Part shown: positions 44,920 through 54,609 of the stretch, piece by piece | Numbering within the stretch: position 1 is the first letter of the stretch | Layout: each line of letters begins with the position of its first letter | NCBI RefSeq assembly: GCF_016864375.1 | Contig: NZ_CP069355.1 | Span: 1,302,001-1,366,000, forward strand | Source of the DNA: Microvirga sp. VF16 | GTDB lineage: Bacteria > Pseudomonadota > Alphaproteobacteria > Rhizobiales > Beijerinckiaceae | Reading direction: 5' to 3' | Length of the DNA: 64,000 bases | Program-made: the position numbers and the translations under genes | The notes under the pieces: generated by a model | What the model saw: only the letters and a program-made list of their open reading frames with translations | What the model was told of the DNA's origin: nothing | Databases searched by the model: none

Positions 44920-45265
44920 CTATCTGGACGACGAACGACCGAACACCAGAACCCGTGATTTGCGCTCAATGATATCATCGATCTCGGCAAAGACGCTGGA
45001 CGCGATGATGACTTCGTCGCTTGGCTGGCAGGTCCGCGCCGCCGCACCATTCAGGATGCAGCACCGGGAGCCAGCGTCTCCGTAAAGCACATGTGTGCTG
45101 ATCCGGGCACCAGACGTCTTGTTCCAGATTTCTACATATTCAAGTGGATTGATACCAACTTGCCGGCAGAATTCGGCATCAATCGTGCTCGAACCATGGT
45201 CATTGAGTTTTGCGGCCGTCACTCAAAGACCCTGCAACTTCGCGCCCACGTAATTTTTCCAACAT
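44920..45265 (-). pseudogene. panD: Aspartate 1-decarboxylase with one-base frameshift
   Basis: PanD makes beta-alanine for pantothenate. From GTG 45222 the frame gives TAAKLNDHGSSTIDAEFCRQ, with the Gly-Ser self-cleavage site (HGSS) that forms the pyruvoyl group, then VEIWNKTSGARISTHVLYGD, CCILNGAAARTC and DEVIIASSVFAEID. The true start is ATG 45265 (MLEKLRGREVAG, preceded by GGAG), which reaches 45222 one base out of frame; deleting one A near 45224 restores KLRGREVAGSLVTAAKLND. Without this beta-chain N-terminus the enzyme should be inactive, unless the shift is a sequencing error. Last gene of the bio operon. Confidence 0.75.
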
Positions 45266-45295
45266 GATGCTCCGTGCTCAGAGTTTAAGTTTGAT

Positions 45296-46282
45296 CTACA
45301 TTCGATAGGCGACTGCTCCACCCATCATTCCCGCACCCGCAGCCGTGAGCGTTTCGCCCTCGGCAAAACGCTTCTCCCTGTTGGCGATCGATAGCGAAAG
45401 AGGGATGGTGGCAGCAGAGGAATTGCCGAAGGTTTCGATCGTGCGGATTGTCCTTGCCGGATCGATGCCGGGATTGTTGCAAACAGTATTGAACATACGG
45501 GCATTGGCCTGGTGCGGAACGAACCGGTCGACATCCGTTTCCGCAATCCCGGCCTGTGCCAGTGCGCGCTCGGAGGTCCTCGTCATCAGCGTGACCGCGC
45601 GGGAGAAAACCTCGCGGCCGTCTGGCATCGTCATCAGGAAATCCTCAGCCTTCGTATCGGGGGAGAAGGGCCGACTGCTGTCTCCTGCCGGTATCTTAAT
45701 CAGATCATAGCCGGTCCCATCCGATGCGAGCTCGGCGGAAAGGAGGCCACTTTGCCGACCCCGGCCTGGTTCGAGCACGACGGCGCCTGCCGCATCGGCA
45801 AAGAGTACCGCGCTCGCCCTCTCGGCGGGATTGATGCGGCGGCTCAGAATGTTGGCGGCGATTACCAGGACGGCACGGCCGTGTGCACGGACAAAGCCGT
45901 CTGCGAGAGTCAGCGCGTAGAGAAAGCCGGAACAGGCGCCGGCGAGATCGATCGCACCGGATTTTTCCAGGCCGAGCTTATGAACGAGCAATGGTGCCGA
46001 AGGCGGGAGCAGGTGATCCGGCGTGGAGGTCTCAAGCAGCGTCAGCGCGATCTCGCCGCGGGCGATCTGCGCATCTTGCAACGCCATCCGGCCAGCTTCG
46101 GCGGCCAGGCCGCTCAGCGTCTCCCCGTCTTGAGCCCAGTGGCGCGTCCGGATGCCGGTCCTGCGCAAGATCCAGCCTGCTTCAAGACCCAGACGCGCCT
46201 CGATTTCGGCATTGTCGACACGCCGCCCAGGCACAGCATGCCCGAAACCGACCATCCGGGAAGAAAACGTCGTCATCGTCAC
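45296..46282 (-). CDS. bioZ: 3-oxoacyl-ACP synthase III-like enzyme of pimelate-moiety synthesis
   Basis: 328 residues of the FabH fold with intact triad: Cys117 in DLAGACSGFLYAL, His257 in RFVPHQANARMFN, Asn287 in TIETFGNSSAATIPLS. In rhizobia and Agrobacterium BioZ condenses a glutaryl thioester with malonyl-ACP to start the pimeloyl chain of biotin, replacing the BioC-BioH route. Its start overlaps the bioA stop by 4 bp. It is one of only two undamaged genes in this operon. Confidence 0.88.
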   Translation of the reverse strand: MTMTTFSSRMVGFGHAVPGRRVDNAEIEARLGLEAGWILRRTGIRTRHWAQDGETLSGLAAEAGRMALQDAQIARGEIALTLLETSTPDHLLPPSAPLLVHKLGLEKSGAIDLAGACSGFLYALTLADGFVRAHGRAVLVIAANILSRRINPAERASAVLFADAAGAVVLEPGRGRQSGLLSAELASDGTGYDLIKIPAGDSSRPFSPDTKAEDFLMTMPDGREVFSRAVTLMTRTSERALAQAGIAETDVDRFVPHQANARMFNTVCNNPGIDPARTIRTIETFGNSSAATIPLSLSIANREKRFAEGETLTAAGAGMMGGAVAYRM

Positions 46283-47543
46283 ATCTTCCCAAGAACAGTC
46301 GATGTCACGTCGTCTATGGCGTCGTAGGCACCGGCAAGCTCTTCAGCGGTTACGCAATAGGGCGGCATCAGGTAAACGACGTTGCCGAGCAGGCGGATGA
46401 GCAGCCCGCGCTCGCGGAAGAGACGCCGCATGCGAGGACCGACATCCGCAAGATAGCCGCCTGACGGCACGACGAGATCGAGTGCCGCAATCGTCCCGGC
46501 CTGCCGGATATGGGCAAAGCCCTTATCGCCCTGAAACCGCTCGAGGTTTGCCCGATGCAGCGTTTCGAGGTTTTCGACCCGCTCAAGAACGGGCTCGCTC
46601 CGCCAAATTTCGAGGTTGGCGACAGCAGCCGCGCAGGCGATCGGATTGGCGGTGTAGGAGCTCGAATGGAAGAAGGTCTTGCGGCGGTCGGTGGAGACGT
46701 GGGCATCGAAGATGTCGCCGGTGCAAAGGGTTGCCGCCAAGGGCAGGGCACCGCCGGTTAGTCCCTTGGATGTACAAAGGATATCGGGCGTGATCCTGGC
46801 CTGCTCGCAGGCAAACATCGTCCCCGTTCGGCCCCAGCCGGTCATGACTTCGTCGGCAACGAACAGGCAGCCATGGCGGGTAGCGATCTCTTTCAATCCG
46901 GCAAGCACGTGCGCATCATAGATCTTCATGCCGCCGGCGCCGAGAACCAGAGGTTCGATCACCAATGCCGCCACGCGACCCGAACGACAGACGGTTTCGA
47001 ACATGTCGAGTATCTTCTGCTCACGGCCGTTTCCGGACATGGGAGCCGGTCGACGTCGAACAGCAGCGGCTCGTAAGCCGCATTGAAGACACCTCGCTCT
47101 CCCGCTGACATGGTGCCGATCGTATCGCCGTGATAGCTGTGCTCCATCACGACGATGCGGTCGCGCGGCTCTCCGCGGTTGTGGAAATAGCCAAGCGCCA
47201 TCTTGATCGCCACTTCGACCGAGGTCGAACCGCTGTGGGAATAGAAAACGTGCTCCAAACCGGTCGGTGCGATCTCGATCAGACCCGCCGCCAGTTCTTC
47301 GGCCGGAGCATGCGAAAATTCGGCAAAGATAATCTGGTCGTAGGCATCGGTTGCGGCGCGGATTGCCTCCATGATCGCGGGGTGTCGATGGCCATGCGTG
47401 ATCACCCACCAGGATGAAATGGCGTCGAGAATACGATTCCCGTCCGCGTCGATCAGATAGGCACCCTTTGTCGATGCGACGCGTGTCATCGGCGGTTCGA
47501 GCGCATGCTGGGTGAAGGGGTGCCAGAGGGTCGAGCGGTTCAT
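46279..47543 (-). pseudogene. bioA: DAPA aminotransferase (adenosylmethionine-8-amino-7-oxononanoate), frameshifted
   Basis: N-terminal frame from ATG 47543: NRSTLWHPFTQHALEPPMTR, ISSWWVITHGHRHPAIMEAI, SGSTSVEVAIKMALGYF and LLFDVDRLPCP. From about 47035 the protein continues one base out of frame: GREQKILDMFETVCRSGRVA, LFVADEVMTGWGRTG (PLP Asp) and LCTSKGLTGGALPLAATLC (PLP Lys). The total length is 1265 bp, one short of a multiple of three, so a single deletion explains it. Everything needed for activity is otherwise there. Confidence 0.88.
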
Positions 47544-48179
47544 GCGGGCACCGCCGCAAAAGAAGCGGGATCGAAATGGTCCCGGAATACCTGGCGAAGG
47601 GTCTCGCGGCCGACATCCTGAAGCCAAGGCAGCCGGCCGAGCGAGCGGACGCCGCCCATCTTCACGATGATACGTTGTGTCTCGCGGTTCTCATCACCGA
47701 TGAAGACAATACCGAAAACCGGAACGCCGCGCCGCTTAAGCGCTTCCAGCGACAGCAGCGTGTGATTGATGTTGCCGAGAGAGGTCCTGGCGCAGAGAAT
47801 GGCGGGAAACTGCCAGCGGGCAAACATATCGGCGAGGACCAGATCGTCCGAGAGCGGCACCAGAAGCCCGCCGGCCCCCTCGATCACCAGCGGCCGGTCG
47901 GTCACCGGCGGCACGAGCCGTTCCGGGTCGATCGCCACACCATCGAGACGAGCTGAAAGATGCAGCGAAGCCGGTGTCGACAGGCGATAGGCTTCCGGCA
48001 AAATGCGCTCGCGCGGCACGTGCCCGAGCCGTGCAACTGTCTCGCTGTCTGTCTCATCGCCGAGCCCGGACTGGATAGGCTTCCAGTAATAGCCCGTCCA
48101 AGGCACCAGTGCGTGCGGCGGCAAAGATCGTCTTGCCGATGCTGGTATCAGTGCCGGAGACGACAAAGCGCGGGATCAT
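47540..48179 (-). pseudogene. bioD: Dethiobiotin synthetase, frameshifted
   Basis: ATG 48179 gives IPRFVVSGTDTSIGKTIFAA, the P-loop of BioD (GTDT-IGKT). Near 48095 an extra G (GACGGGCTATTACTGG) throws the frame; the rest reads YYWKPIQSGLGDETDSETVA, PLVIEGAGGLLVPLSDDLVL and RTSLGNINHTLLSLEALKRR. The total of 640 bp fits one inserted base. Start and stop both overlap neighbours (bioF, bioA) by 4 bp, the normal bio-operon coupling. Confidence 0.85.
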
Positions 48180-49311
48180 GGCCTGTCCTCCCCGATCGCT
48201 CTGGCAAGCCGCTCGAACATCTCCGCGATCTGGCCTTCATCGACATTAAGCGTGATGGAAATTCTCAGCCGCGCCGTGCCGCCCGGCACGGTCGGCGGCC
48301 GGATCGCCCGCACATCAAAACCGTCGGCCCGCATGTGATCGGCGATCCGAAGCGCACGGGCATTGTCGCCGATCACAACCGGCTGAATCTGCGAACCACT
48401 CGGATTGACTCCGAGACGGGAGCGCAGCTGTTCGCCTGCAAAGTTCTTCAGACACGCCAGCCTCGTTCGGCGCTCCGGTTCGTCAGCGATCATGCGCAAC
48501 GCTTCCCGCACTCCAGCCACTATCAGCGGCGACGGCGCGGTCGAATAGATGAAGCTGCGCGCGCGGTTGACCAGATACTCAGCGAGTATCGAAGGCAGGC
48601 CGAGAAGTGCGCCGGAGACGCCAAGCGCCTTGCCGCAGGAGTGCAGCGCCAGCACATTGCCACGGCTCTCCAGTCCCGCAGCGAGACCCCGGCCGCCAGG
48701 GCCGAACACGCCGGTAGCATGCGCCTCGTCGACGACGAGAAAACCGTCATGCCGGTCGGCGAGATGCGCAAGCTCGAGAATCGGCGCCTGGTCTCCGTCC
48801 ATCGAATAAAGGCTCTCGACCGCGATCCAGGGATGCCCTCTGCCGCCGCTCTCGCGCCAGCGCCGGATTGCCTGATCGAAGGCCTCGACCTGGTTGTGCG
48901 GCACGGCAATCGCCTCCGCCTCGCTGGCCGCTATACCGTCATGGGCGCTCGCATGAATCAGCGCATCGTGGACGATCAGGTCGTCGCGCTGTGGAAGCGT
49001 CGAAAAGAGCGCCGCATTGGCCGCAAAGCCGCTGCCGAAATAAAGAATCTTCTCGACCCCGAAAAATGCCGCCGCTTCCGCCTCGAGCGCCTCATGTTCG
49101 GCGTGATTGCCGCGCAGGAGCCGTGAACGGCCGGCACGCCCCTGTCGATCGCAGCGGCAATGGCCGTCTTCAGGCGCGGCGCATGGGCGAGCCCCAGATA
49201 GTCATTAGAGGTGAAGTCGACGCCTTGCTGCTTGGTGAATTCGCGGATCCGCGACCTGCGCCGCTAACCCGCAAGCGTAACCTCATAGCGGGAGATCGCC
49301 GGCGAGCTCAA
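48176..49311 (-). pseudogene. bioF: 8-amino-7-oxononanoate synthase, nonsense codon and deletion
   Basis: The 5' part reads SPAISRYEVTLAG, TAG, then RRRSRIREFTKQQGVDFTSN and DYLGLAHAPRLKTAIAAAID. A short deletion near 49130 removes the glycine loop (VGSGG) and shifts frame to SRLLRGNHAEHEALEAEAAA, VEKILYFGSGFAANAALFST. The long 3' frame is open with FLVVDEAHATGVFGPGGRGL and LHSCGKALGVSGALLGL (PLP Lys). A GTG at 48904 would give only a 242-residue fragment. Start would be TTG 49311, overlapping the bioB stop. Confidence 0.85.
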
Positions 49312-50312
49312 CGCGATAGCTCCAGTTCCATCGGCGTGAGCCCGAGCCGTCGGAGGAGCGCCGCATCATGATCCTCGCCAGGATTGTCTGCTGTCAGCAG
49401 CGTGTCCCCGATGAAGATGGAATTGGCCCCGGCAACGACGCAGAGGGCCTGCATCTCGTCGCTCATCTCGGTGCGGCCGGCCGAGAGCCGTACATGCGAG
49501 CGCGGCATCAGGATGCGCGCCAGCGCGATGGTGCGCACGAAATCGATCGGATCGACAGGTGCTGCAGTGGCGAGCTTCGAGCCGGGGATTGGGATCAGCC
49601 TGTTGATCGGCACACTCTCCGGCGGCGCCGGCAGATTGGCGAGCGTCACCAGCATCGAAATACGGTCCTCAACCGTCTCACCCATGCCGAGAATGCCGCC
49701 CGCGCAGACCTTGATGCCGGCGTTGCGAACATTGGCGAGCGTTTCCAGCCGGTCCTCGAAGGTGCGGGTGGTGATGATCTCAGAATAATAGCGCTCGGAC
49801 GTATCGATGTTGTGATTGTAATAGTCGAGGCCAACCTCGGCGAGCCTACCGGATTGTTCCGGCGTCAGCATGCCGAGCGTCATGCAGGTTTCCATCCCGA
49901 GCGCCTTCACGCCCTCGATCATGGCGACCAGCACATCCATGTCGCGCTCCTTGGGATTGCGCCAGGCAGCTCCCATGCAGTAGCGCGTTGCGCCACCTTC
50001 CTTCGCCTTCTGCGCCTCAGCCAATACACGCTCGACCTCCATGAGCTTCGAGGCCTTGAGGCCGGTCGGGTAATGGGCGGATTGGCTGCAATAGCCGCAA
50101 TCCTCGGGACAGCCACCGGTCTTGATCGACAAAAGCCGGCTCATCTGAATGGCGTTCGGATCAAAATGCGCGCGATGAACCTGTTGGGCGCGGAAGAGGA
50201 GCTCGTTGAACGGCAAATTATAGATAATTTTGGCATCTTCAAAGGAAATGAACGCGTCGAGCGACGGCTCATCTTTGATTTTACTCGTCAGCAGCGTTGC
50301 ACTTTCCGCCAT
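49308..50312 (-). CDS. bioB: Biotin synthase
   Basis: Radical SAM enzyme of 334 residues that inserts sulphur into dethiobiotin. The SAM cluster motif is in IKTGGCPEDCGYCSQSAHYP (Cys68, Cys72, Cys75). Other BioB signatures: VCAGGILGMGETVEDRISML, NRLIPIPGSKLA, RLSAGRTEM, ANSIFIGDTLLT. Full-length and open. It heads the operon; a 52-bp gap separates it from the DUF1989 gene upstream. An exact BioR-type box lies inside the 5' coding region. Confidence 0.93.
   Translation of the reverse strand: MAESATLLTSKIKDEPSLDAFISFEDAKIIYNLPFNELLFRAQQVHRAHFDPNAIQMSRLLSIKTGGCPEDCGYCSQSAHYPTGLKASKLMEVERVLAEAQKAKEGGATRYCMGAAWRNPKERDMDVLVAMIEGVKALGMETCMTLGMLTPEQSGRLAEVGLDYYNHNIDTSERYYSEIITTRTFEDRLETLANVRNAGIKVCAGGILGMGETVEDRISMLVTLANLPAPPESVPINRLIPIPGSKLATAAPVDPIDFVRTIALARILMPRSHVRLSAGRTEMSDEMQALCVVAGANSIFIGDTLLTADNPGEDHDAALLRRLGLTPMELELSR
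50218..50227 (-). promoter_or_regulatory. BioR-type box TTATCTATAA inside bioB
   Basis: Minus-strand TTATCTATAA equals the operator recognised by the GntR-type biotin regulator BioR in Agrobacterium and Brucella. It falls at codons 29-32 of bioB (KIIYNL), 86 bp after the start, not in the promoter, so it may be chance or a downstream roadblock site. Confidence 0.35.
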
Positions 50313-50364
50313 CGAACTCCCCTCTTAGCAAGTTTGACGTCGCAGAGCTAAGTTGCCCTCGCTT

Positions 50365-51225
50365 TTAGCGCCCGTGCGAGCGATCGTACCCATTGACGCC
50401 GGGTGCCGCCCAACCTTCGGGCAGGCGCTTGGCCTTATAGATTTCGACAACCAGCGGATAGCAAGCCGCCGTATCGGACGAATGCTCCGATGAGCAGTCG
50501 CCGCCCGGACAGGCCGAAAGTGCGCCCAGGAGATCGATCTCGGCGAAGAATTCCAGGTAGTCGCCAGGCCTGACGGGGCTCGCCTTCATGAAGTACTGCC
50601 CTGTGTCGCGGGTGAAGCCGGTGCACATGAACACGTTCAGCACGTCGTGGACATAGGCCTCGGCCTCGCGCACCGGCATCCCGGTCGTCTTGGCGAAAGC
50701 CCGCGTCAGGTTCGAGTGGCAGCAATGATGATACTGCCCGCCGTGGCTCAGCAGGTTGTGGGTATACGGATCGCAGCGCGTGCCGATCACGTCATGGACG
50801 GAGCCGCCGAACTCGTCAAAGCCGTACCAGTCCAGGGTATCGTGCGTGATCGTGGCGATCGGCCGAAGATAGGGAAAGTTGGAAAAGAGCTGGTCGCCAA
50901 GGCCGACATGGGTGCCGTTCAGGGCCCGCGTCTTGCCAGTATAGAGCCGCTCCTTTGGATCCTGGGCATTGAACAGGTTCAGGTCACCCACCTGCGCCCC
51001 CTCGCTGCAGACGATGCGGAAGAAATGACCCGCCGGCACGGTCCACGTGGCTGCGTCCCGTGGCGGCACGATCACGGTCTCGATGAGTTCGAGGTCGTCG
51101 CGCAGCGCACGGTATGCGGAGAGGTTGGGGCGCGGCAGCGCGTCGACCGGATAACAGACGACCGGCTTGATCGCCTGGCGGGCGGCGGCATCTGCGGGCG
51201 CGTCAGTGATGGGGTTCGGTCTCAT
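50365..51225 (-). CDS. DUF1989 (urea carboxylase-associated) family protein
   Basis: 286 residues. Key segments: ETVIVPPRDAATWTVPAGHF, CSEGAQVGDLNLFNAQDP, DWYGFDEFGGSVHDVIGTRC, QYHHCCHSNLTRAF and FFAEIDLLGALSACPGGDCS, with conserved Cys/His residues expected to bind metal. DUF1989 proteins accompany urea/guanidine carboxylase genes; two-subunit members hydrolyse carboxyguanidine. Only one DUF1989 gene is present here, so that exact role is unproven. It follows the biotin carboxylase gene after 79 bp on the same strand. Confidence 0.82.
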   Translation of the reverse strand: MRPNPITDAPADAAARQAIKPVVCYPVDALPRPNLSAYRALRDDLELIETVIVPPRDAATWTVPAGHFFRIVCSEGAQVGDLNLFNAQDPKERLYTGKTRALNGTHVGLGDQLFSNFPYLRPIATITHDTLDWYGFDEFGGSVHDVIGTRCDPYTHNLLSHGGQYHHCCHSNLTRAFAKTTGMPVREAEAYVHDVLNVFMCTGFTRDTGQYFMKASPVRPGDYLEFFAEIDLLGALSACPGGDCSSEHSSDTAACYPLVVEIYKAKRLPEGWAAPGVNGYDRSHGR

Positions 51226-51304
51226 GGGCTCTCTCCGTTTCGTTGCGCCGTCAGCGGCAGCGTTTGTGGTCGGGATTTTTGGCCGGTTTTCTCATCCGCC
51301 CGCC

Positions 51305-53014
51305 TCAATCGATCAGCGCCAGCTCCGCGCCGAGGCCGACTGCGTTTCCAGGTTCGACCTTGATGTGAATGCGGCCGGCCTTTGGCGCGAGGACGCGCGT
51401 TTCCATCTTCATGGCCTCGATCAGCGCCACGGCCTCTCCCTCGGCAACATCTGTTCTGTCTTCGACCAGCCATTGCTGGAGCGTCCCGGGGATCGGGGCC
51501 GTCACCGCGCCCTCACTGGCCGGTGCGCTTGCGACGGTGGCTGGCTGCGATGCGGAAACTCCGGAGAAGAGAGCGGCGGGCAGGCTCAGCGCATGACGCT
51601 TGCCGTCGATCTCGATGAAGGTGCGCAGAAATCCCCCCTCGACAGGATCGACGCGTGGCGCCGGCTCAATGCCGCGGAAGGCCGTCTCGATCCAGTTGGT
51701 GTAGACGCCAAAGCCGTCCTCGCCGGTGAAGGCGCGCTCCTCCAGCACCGCGCGGTGGAACGGCAGCACCGAGGCGACACCCTCGATCCGGAACTCGGCC
51801 AGGGCCCGGCGGGCGCGGATCAGCGCCTCCGCGCGGGTCGCGCCGGTGACGATCAGCTTCGCCATCATCGAGTCGTAGAGGCCCGGGATCTCCGATCCGG
51901 TCTCCACCCCGGCATCGAGCCGCACGCCCGGACCCGAAGGCGGTCGGAACCGGGTGATCCGTCCGGGCGTCGGCAGGAAGCCACGGCCGGGATCCTCGGC
52001 ATTGATGCGGAACTCAAAGGCATGGCCACGCGGGGCAGGCGTTTCCGTCACGGAGAGCGGCAAGCCGTCGGCGATGCGCAGCTGCTCGATGACGATGTCG
52101 ACGCCGGTCGTTTCCTCCGTCACCGGATGCTCGACCTGGAGGCGGGTGTTGACCTCAAGGAACGAGATGACACCGCTGTCCGACAGCAGGAACTCCACGG
52201 TGCCGGCGCCGGTGTAGCCGGCCGCTGCGCAAATGGCGCGGGCGGCATCATGAATGCGGGCGCGCTGGTCCTCCGAAATGAAAGGAGCGGGCGCCTCCTC
52301 CACGAGCTTCTGGTTGCGGCGCTGGAGCGAGCAGTCGCGCGTGCCCAGCACGACGGTGTTGCCGTGGCGGTCGGCGATGACCTGCGCCTCGATATGGCGC
52401 GGCTTGTCGAGAAACTGTTCGGCGTAGCACTCGCCGCGGCCGAAGGCCTCGGTTGCCTCCCGCACGGCAGACTCGAAGAGCTCACCGACCTCCTCCAGCT
52501 TGCGAGCCACCTTCATGCCGCGCCCGCCACCGCCGAAAGCAGCCTTGATGGCGAGCGGCAGACCTGCCTCCTTCGCAAAGGCAACGGCGTCCGCCGCTGA
52601 GGCGAGCGGGCCATCCGATCCCTTGACCAGCGGGGCGCCGACCTGTGCCGCAATCCGGCGGGCCTCGACCTTGTCGCCGAGTGCCGTGATGACGGCCGGC
52701 GCCGGCCCGACCCAGACGAGGCCGGCGTCAATGACGGCCTGCGCGAACTCGGCGCGCTCGGACAGGAAGCCATATCCGGGATGGACGGCGTCCGCGCCAG
52801 CACGGCGGGCGATCTCGAGGATCTTCGGGATATTCAGATAGGTGTCGGCCGGGCGGCCGGGGCCGAGGCCATAGGCTTCGTCGGCCAGCTCGCCGTGAAG
52901 CGAGTGGGCATCGGCATCGGAATAGATCGCCACGGAGGCGACACCGTAGTCGCGTGCGGCACGGGCAATGCGGATGGCGATTTCGCCACGATTGGCGATG
53001 AGAAGCTTTTTCAT
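51305..53014 (-). CDS. Biotin carboxylase with C-terminal biotin carboxyl carrier domain
   Basis: 569 residues. Biotin carboxylase part: KLLIANRGEIAIRIARAARD, ATP-grasp AFGGGGRGMKVARKLEEVGE, RDCSLQRRNQKLVEEAPAP, LEVNTRLQVEHPVTEETTGV. The C-terminal 75 residues form the carrier domain with the biotinylated Lys (about 536) in EAMKMET. No dedicated carboxyltransferase gene of the acyl-CoA type is nearby; instead the overlapping upstream gene encodes a KipI-KipA fusion, the same fold as the urea carboxylase carboxyltransferase. Start overlaps that gene by 4 bp. Confidence 0.92.
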   Translation of the reverse strand: MKKLLIANRGEIAIRIARAARDYGVASVAIYSDADAHSLHGELADEAYGLGPGRPADTYLNIPKILEIARRAGADAVHPGYGFLSERAEFAQAVIDAGLVWVGPAPAVITALGDKVEARRIAAQVGAPLVKGSDGPLASAADAVAFAKEAGLPLAIKAAFGGGGRGMKVARKLEEVGELFESAVREATEAFGRGECYAEQFLDKPRHIEAQVIADRHGNTVVLGTRDCSLQRRNQKLVEEAPAPFISEDQRARIHDAARAICAAAGYTGAGTVEFLLSDSGVISFLEVNTRLQVEHPVTEETTGVDIVIEQLRIADGLPLSVTETPAPRGHAFEFRINAEDPGRGFLPTPGRITRFRPPSGPGVRLDAGVETGSEIPGLYDSMMAKLIVTGATRAEALIRARRALAEFRIEGVASVLPFHRAVLEERAFTGEDGFGVYTNWIETAFRGIEPAPRVDPVEGGFLRTFIEIDGKRHALSLPAALFSGVSASQPATVASAPASEGAVTAPIPGTLQQWLVEDRTDVAEGEAVALIEAMKMETRVLAPKAGRIHIKVEPGNAVGLGAELALID

Positions 53015-54609
53015 CGGGCGAGTTCCCTGACGAGCGGGTCGAAGGCAGCGGTGGCGTTGAAGCGGATGGTCGCGCCGATCGGGATCTGGCCGGCGAGGTC
53101 GAGGTGGTGGCGCGCGACAACCGCGATCACCGGATAGCCGCCGGTCAGGGGATGATCGGCAAGAAAGAGTACCGGCTGCCCGCTGTGCGGCACCTGGATT
53201 GACCCAAGTGCGGCACCCTCGGACGGCAGCTCCGCCGTATCGCGTCGCTCCAGCGGCTCAGTACCAGAAAGGCGCATGCCAACCCGGCTCGACTCCGCCG
53301 TCACCTGCCAGTCCTGGGAAAGCAGGGTGGCGACGCCCTTGTCCGTGAACCAGTCCGTACGAGGCCCAAGCACCACATCAAGTGTCACGGGGTTCCCTGC
53401 CCTTGGCATGGTCTTGAGCACAGGCCGGAGAGGATCGACAGCGGCAGCCGGTTCGTTTGCCGGTACCAGGATGTCACCCGTCGTGATTGCCGGCGGGCCG
53501 ACCTTTGCCAGGGTGTCGGTGGCCGCTGAGCCAAGGACGGGGTCGACGGCAAAACTGCCGCGCAGGGCCAGATAGCTGCGCATGCCGTCCGGTGGGAAGC
53601 CGAGCGTCAACTCGTCCCCTGTGTCGAGCGCGAAAGGCCGACCGAGAGGAGCCGGGACAATTCGGCCGTCTGCCGTGAGGATCGTAAGGGGTGCGGGCGC
53701 ACCTGTGACCGCTAGCGTAACCGGCCGGTCAGCCTTCAGCGCAAAGCCGCCGAAGGTGATCTCAAGGGCTGCCGCTTCGCGTGGATTGCCAACGCAGAGG
53801 TTCGCCTCAATGAGGCTTGCGCGATCAACCGCGCCGGATTCCGAGATGCCCTGGTCAGCCCGACCGGGGCGCCCGAGATCCTGGTAGAGTGCCGGGCGGT
53901 CGGCCCGGGTGACCAGAAGGCCTGCGGCGGGAGTGACGGCTTTCGTCGTCTCCTCCGGGCTTGCCGAAACGGAGACAATGGCTCCCTTCGCCATCTCGCG
54001 GAAGCGGACGCGATCACCGGGAGCCAGGAGGGCCGCGCGGGGGCGGCTGGTGTCCCACATGGTAAGCGGTGTGTGGCCGAGAAGCTGCCAGCCGCCGGGG
54101 CTGTCGGAGGGATAGATGCCGCCGAATGGGCCAGCGAGCGCCACCGAGCCGGCTGGAATGCGCACGCGCGGGCTCTTGCGGCGCGGCACGTCGAAGGCCG
54201 GATCGTCGCAGGTCATGTAGGCGAAGCCCGGCGCAAAGCCCGTGAAGGCAACGGTATAGGTCGCCTCCGTATGGCGGCGGATCAGGTCCTCCACCGTCCA
54301 GCCGAGGATCTCGGCGACATCGCTGAGGTCCTCGCCGTCATAGACGACAGGGATCTCGAAGGTTTCTCCCTGGCGTGAGCTGTGGACCGACAGGTCGATC
54401 TTGGCGATAACCTCAACGAGATGCTCATAGCCCGTCAGCAGCGGATCGAAGCGGACCATCAGCGTGCGGGCGGCCGGCACCAGGTCGATGACGCCCGCCG
54501 GCCGGGCGGCGAGCAGGCTGTCGAGCAGGGTCAGTGTCGTGGCGAGATCCTCGAGCTCGACCAGGAAGGCGTCGGAGCCAGCGGGCAGGAAGCGCAGGCG
54601 CTCAGCCAT
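53011..54609 (-). CDS. KipI-KipA fusion (5-oxoprolinase PxpB-PxpC / urea carboxylase carboxyltransferase-like)
   Basis: 532 residues. The N-terminal 210 form the KipI/AHS1 cyclophilin-like domain (FLPAGSDAFLVELEDLATTL, FTGFAPGFAYMTCDDPAFDV, RIPAGSVALAGPFGGIYPSD). The C-terminal 300 form KipA/AHS2 (ADRPALYQDLGRPGRADQGI, ANLCVGNPREAAALEITFGG, HSGQPVLFLADHPLTGGYPV). With PxpA such subunits make 5-oxoprolinase; in urea carboxylase the same two domains are the carboxyltransferase. Overlaps with both neighbours (8 and 4 bp) indicate a stoichiometric complex. Confidence 0.88.
   Translation of the reverse strand: MAERLRFLPAGSDAFLVELEDLATTLTLLDSLLAARPAGVIDLVPAARTLMVRFDPLLTGYEHLVEVIAKIDLSVHSSRQGETFEIPVVYDGEDLSDVAEILGWTVEDLIRRHTEATYTVAFTGFAPGFAYMTCDDPAFDVPRRKSPRVRIPAGSVALAGPFGGIYPSDSPGGWQLLGHTPLTMWDTSRPRAALLAPGDRVRFREMAKGAIVSVSASPEETTKAVTPAAGLLVTRADRPALYQDLGRPGRADQGISESGAVDRASLIEANLCVGNPREAAALEITFGGFALKADRPVTLAVTGAPAPLTILTADGRIVPAPLGRPFALDTGDELTLGFPPDGMRSYLALRGSFAVDPVLGSAATDTLAKVGPPAITTGDILVPANEPAAAVDPLRPVLKTMPRAGNPVTLDVVLGPRTDWFTDKGVATLLSQDWQVTAESSRVGMRLSGTEPLERRDTAELPSEGAALGSIQVPHSGQPVLFLADHPLTGGYPVIAVVARHHLDLAGQIPIGATIRFNATAAFDPLVRELAR

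Noticed and set aside
47960..49126. 388-codon plus-strand frame opposite bioD and bioF
   Set aside because: The minus strand has strong BioD/BioF homology despite lesions; the plus frame has no family resemblance or ribosome-binding site.
51167..52600. 477-codon plus-strand frame opposite the biotin carboxylase
   Set aside because: Antisense to a gene with all catalytic motifs; no independent support.
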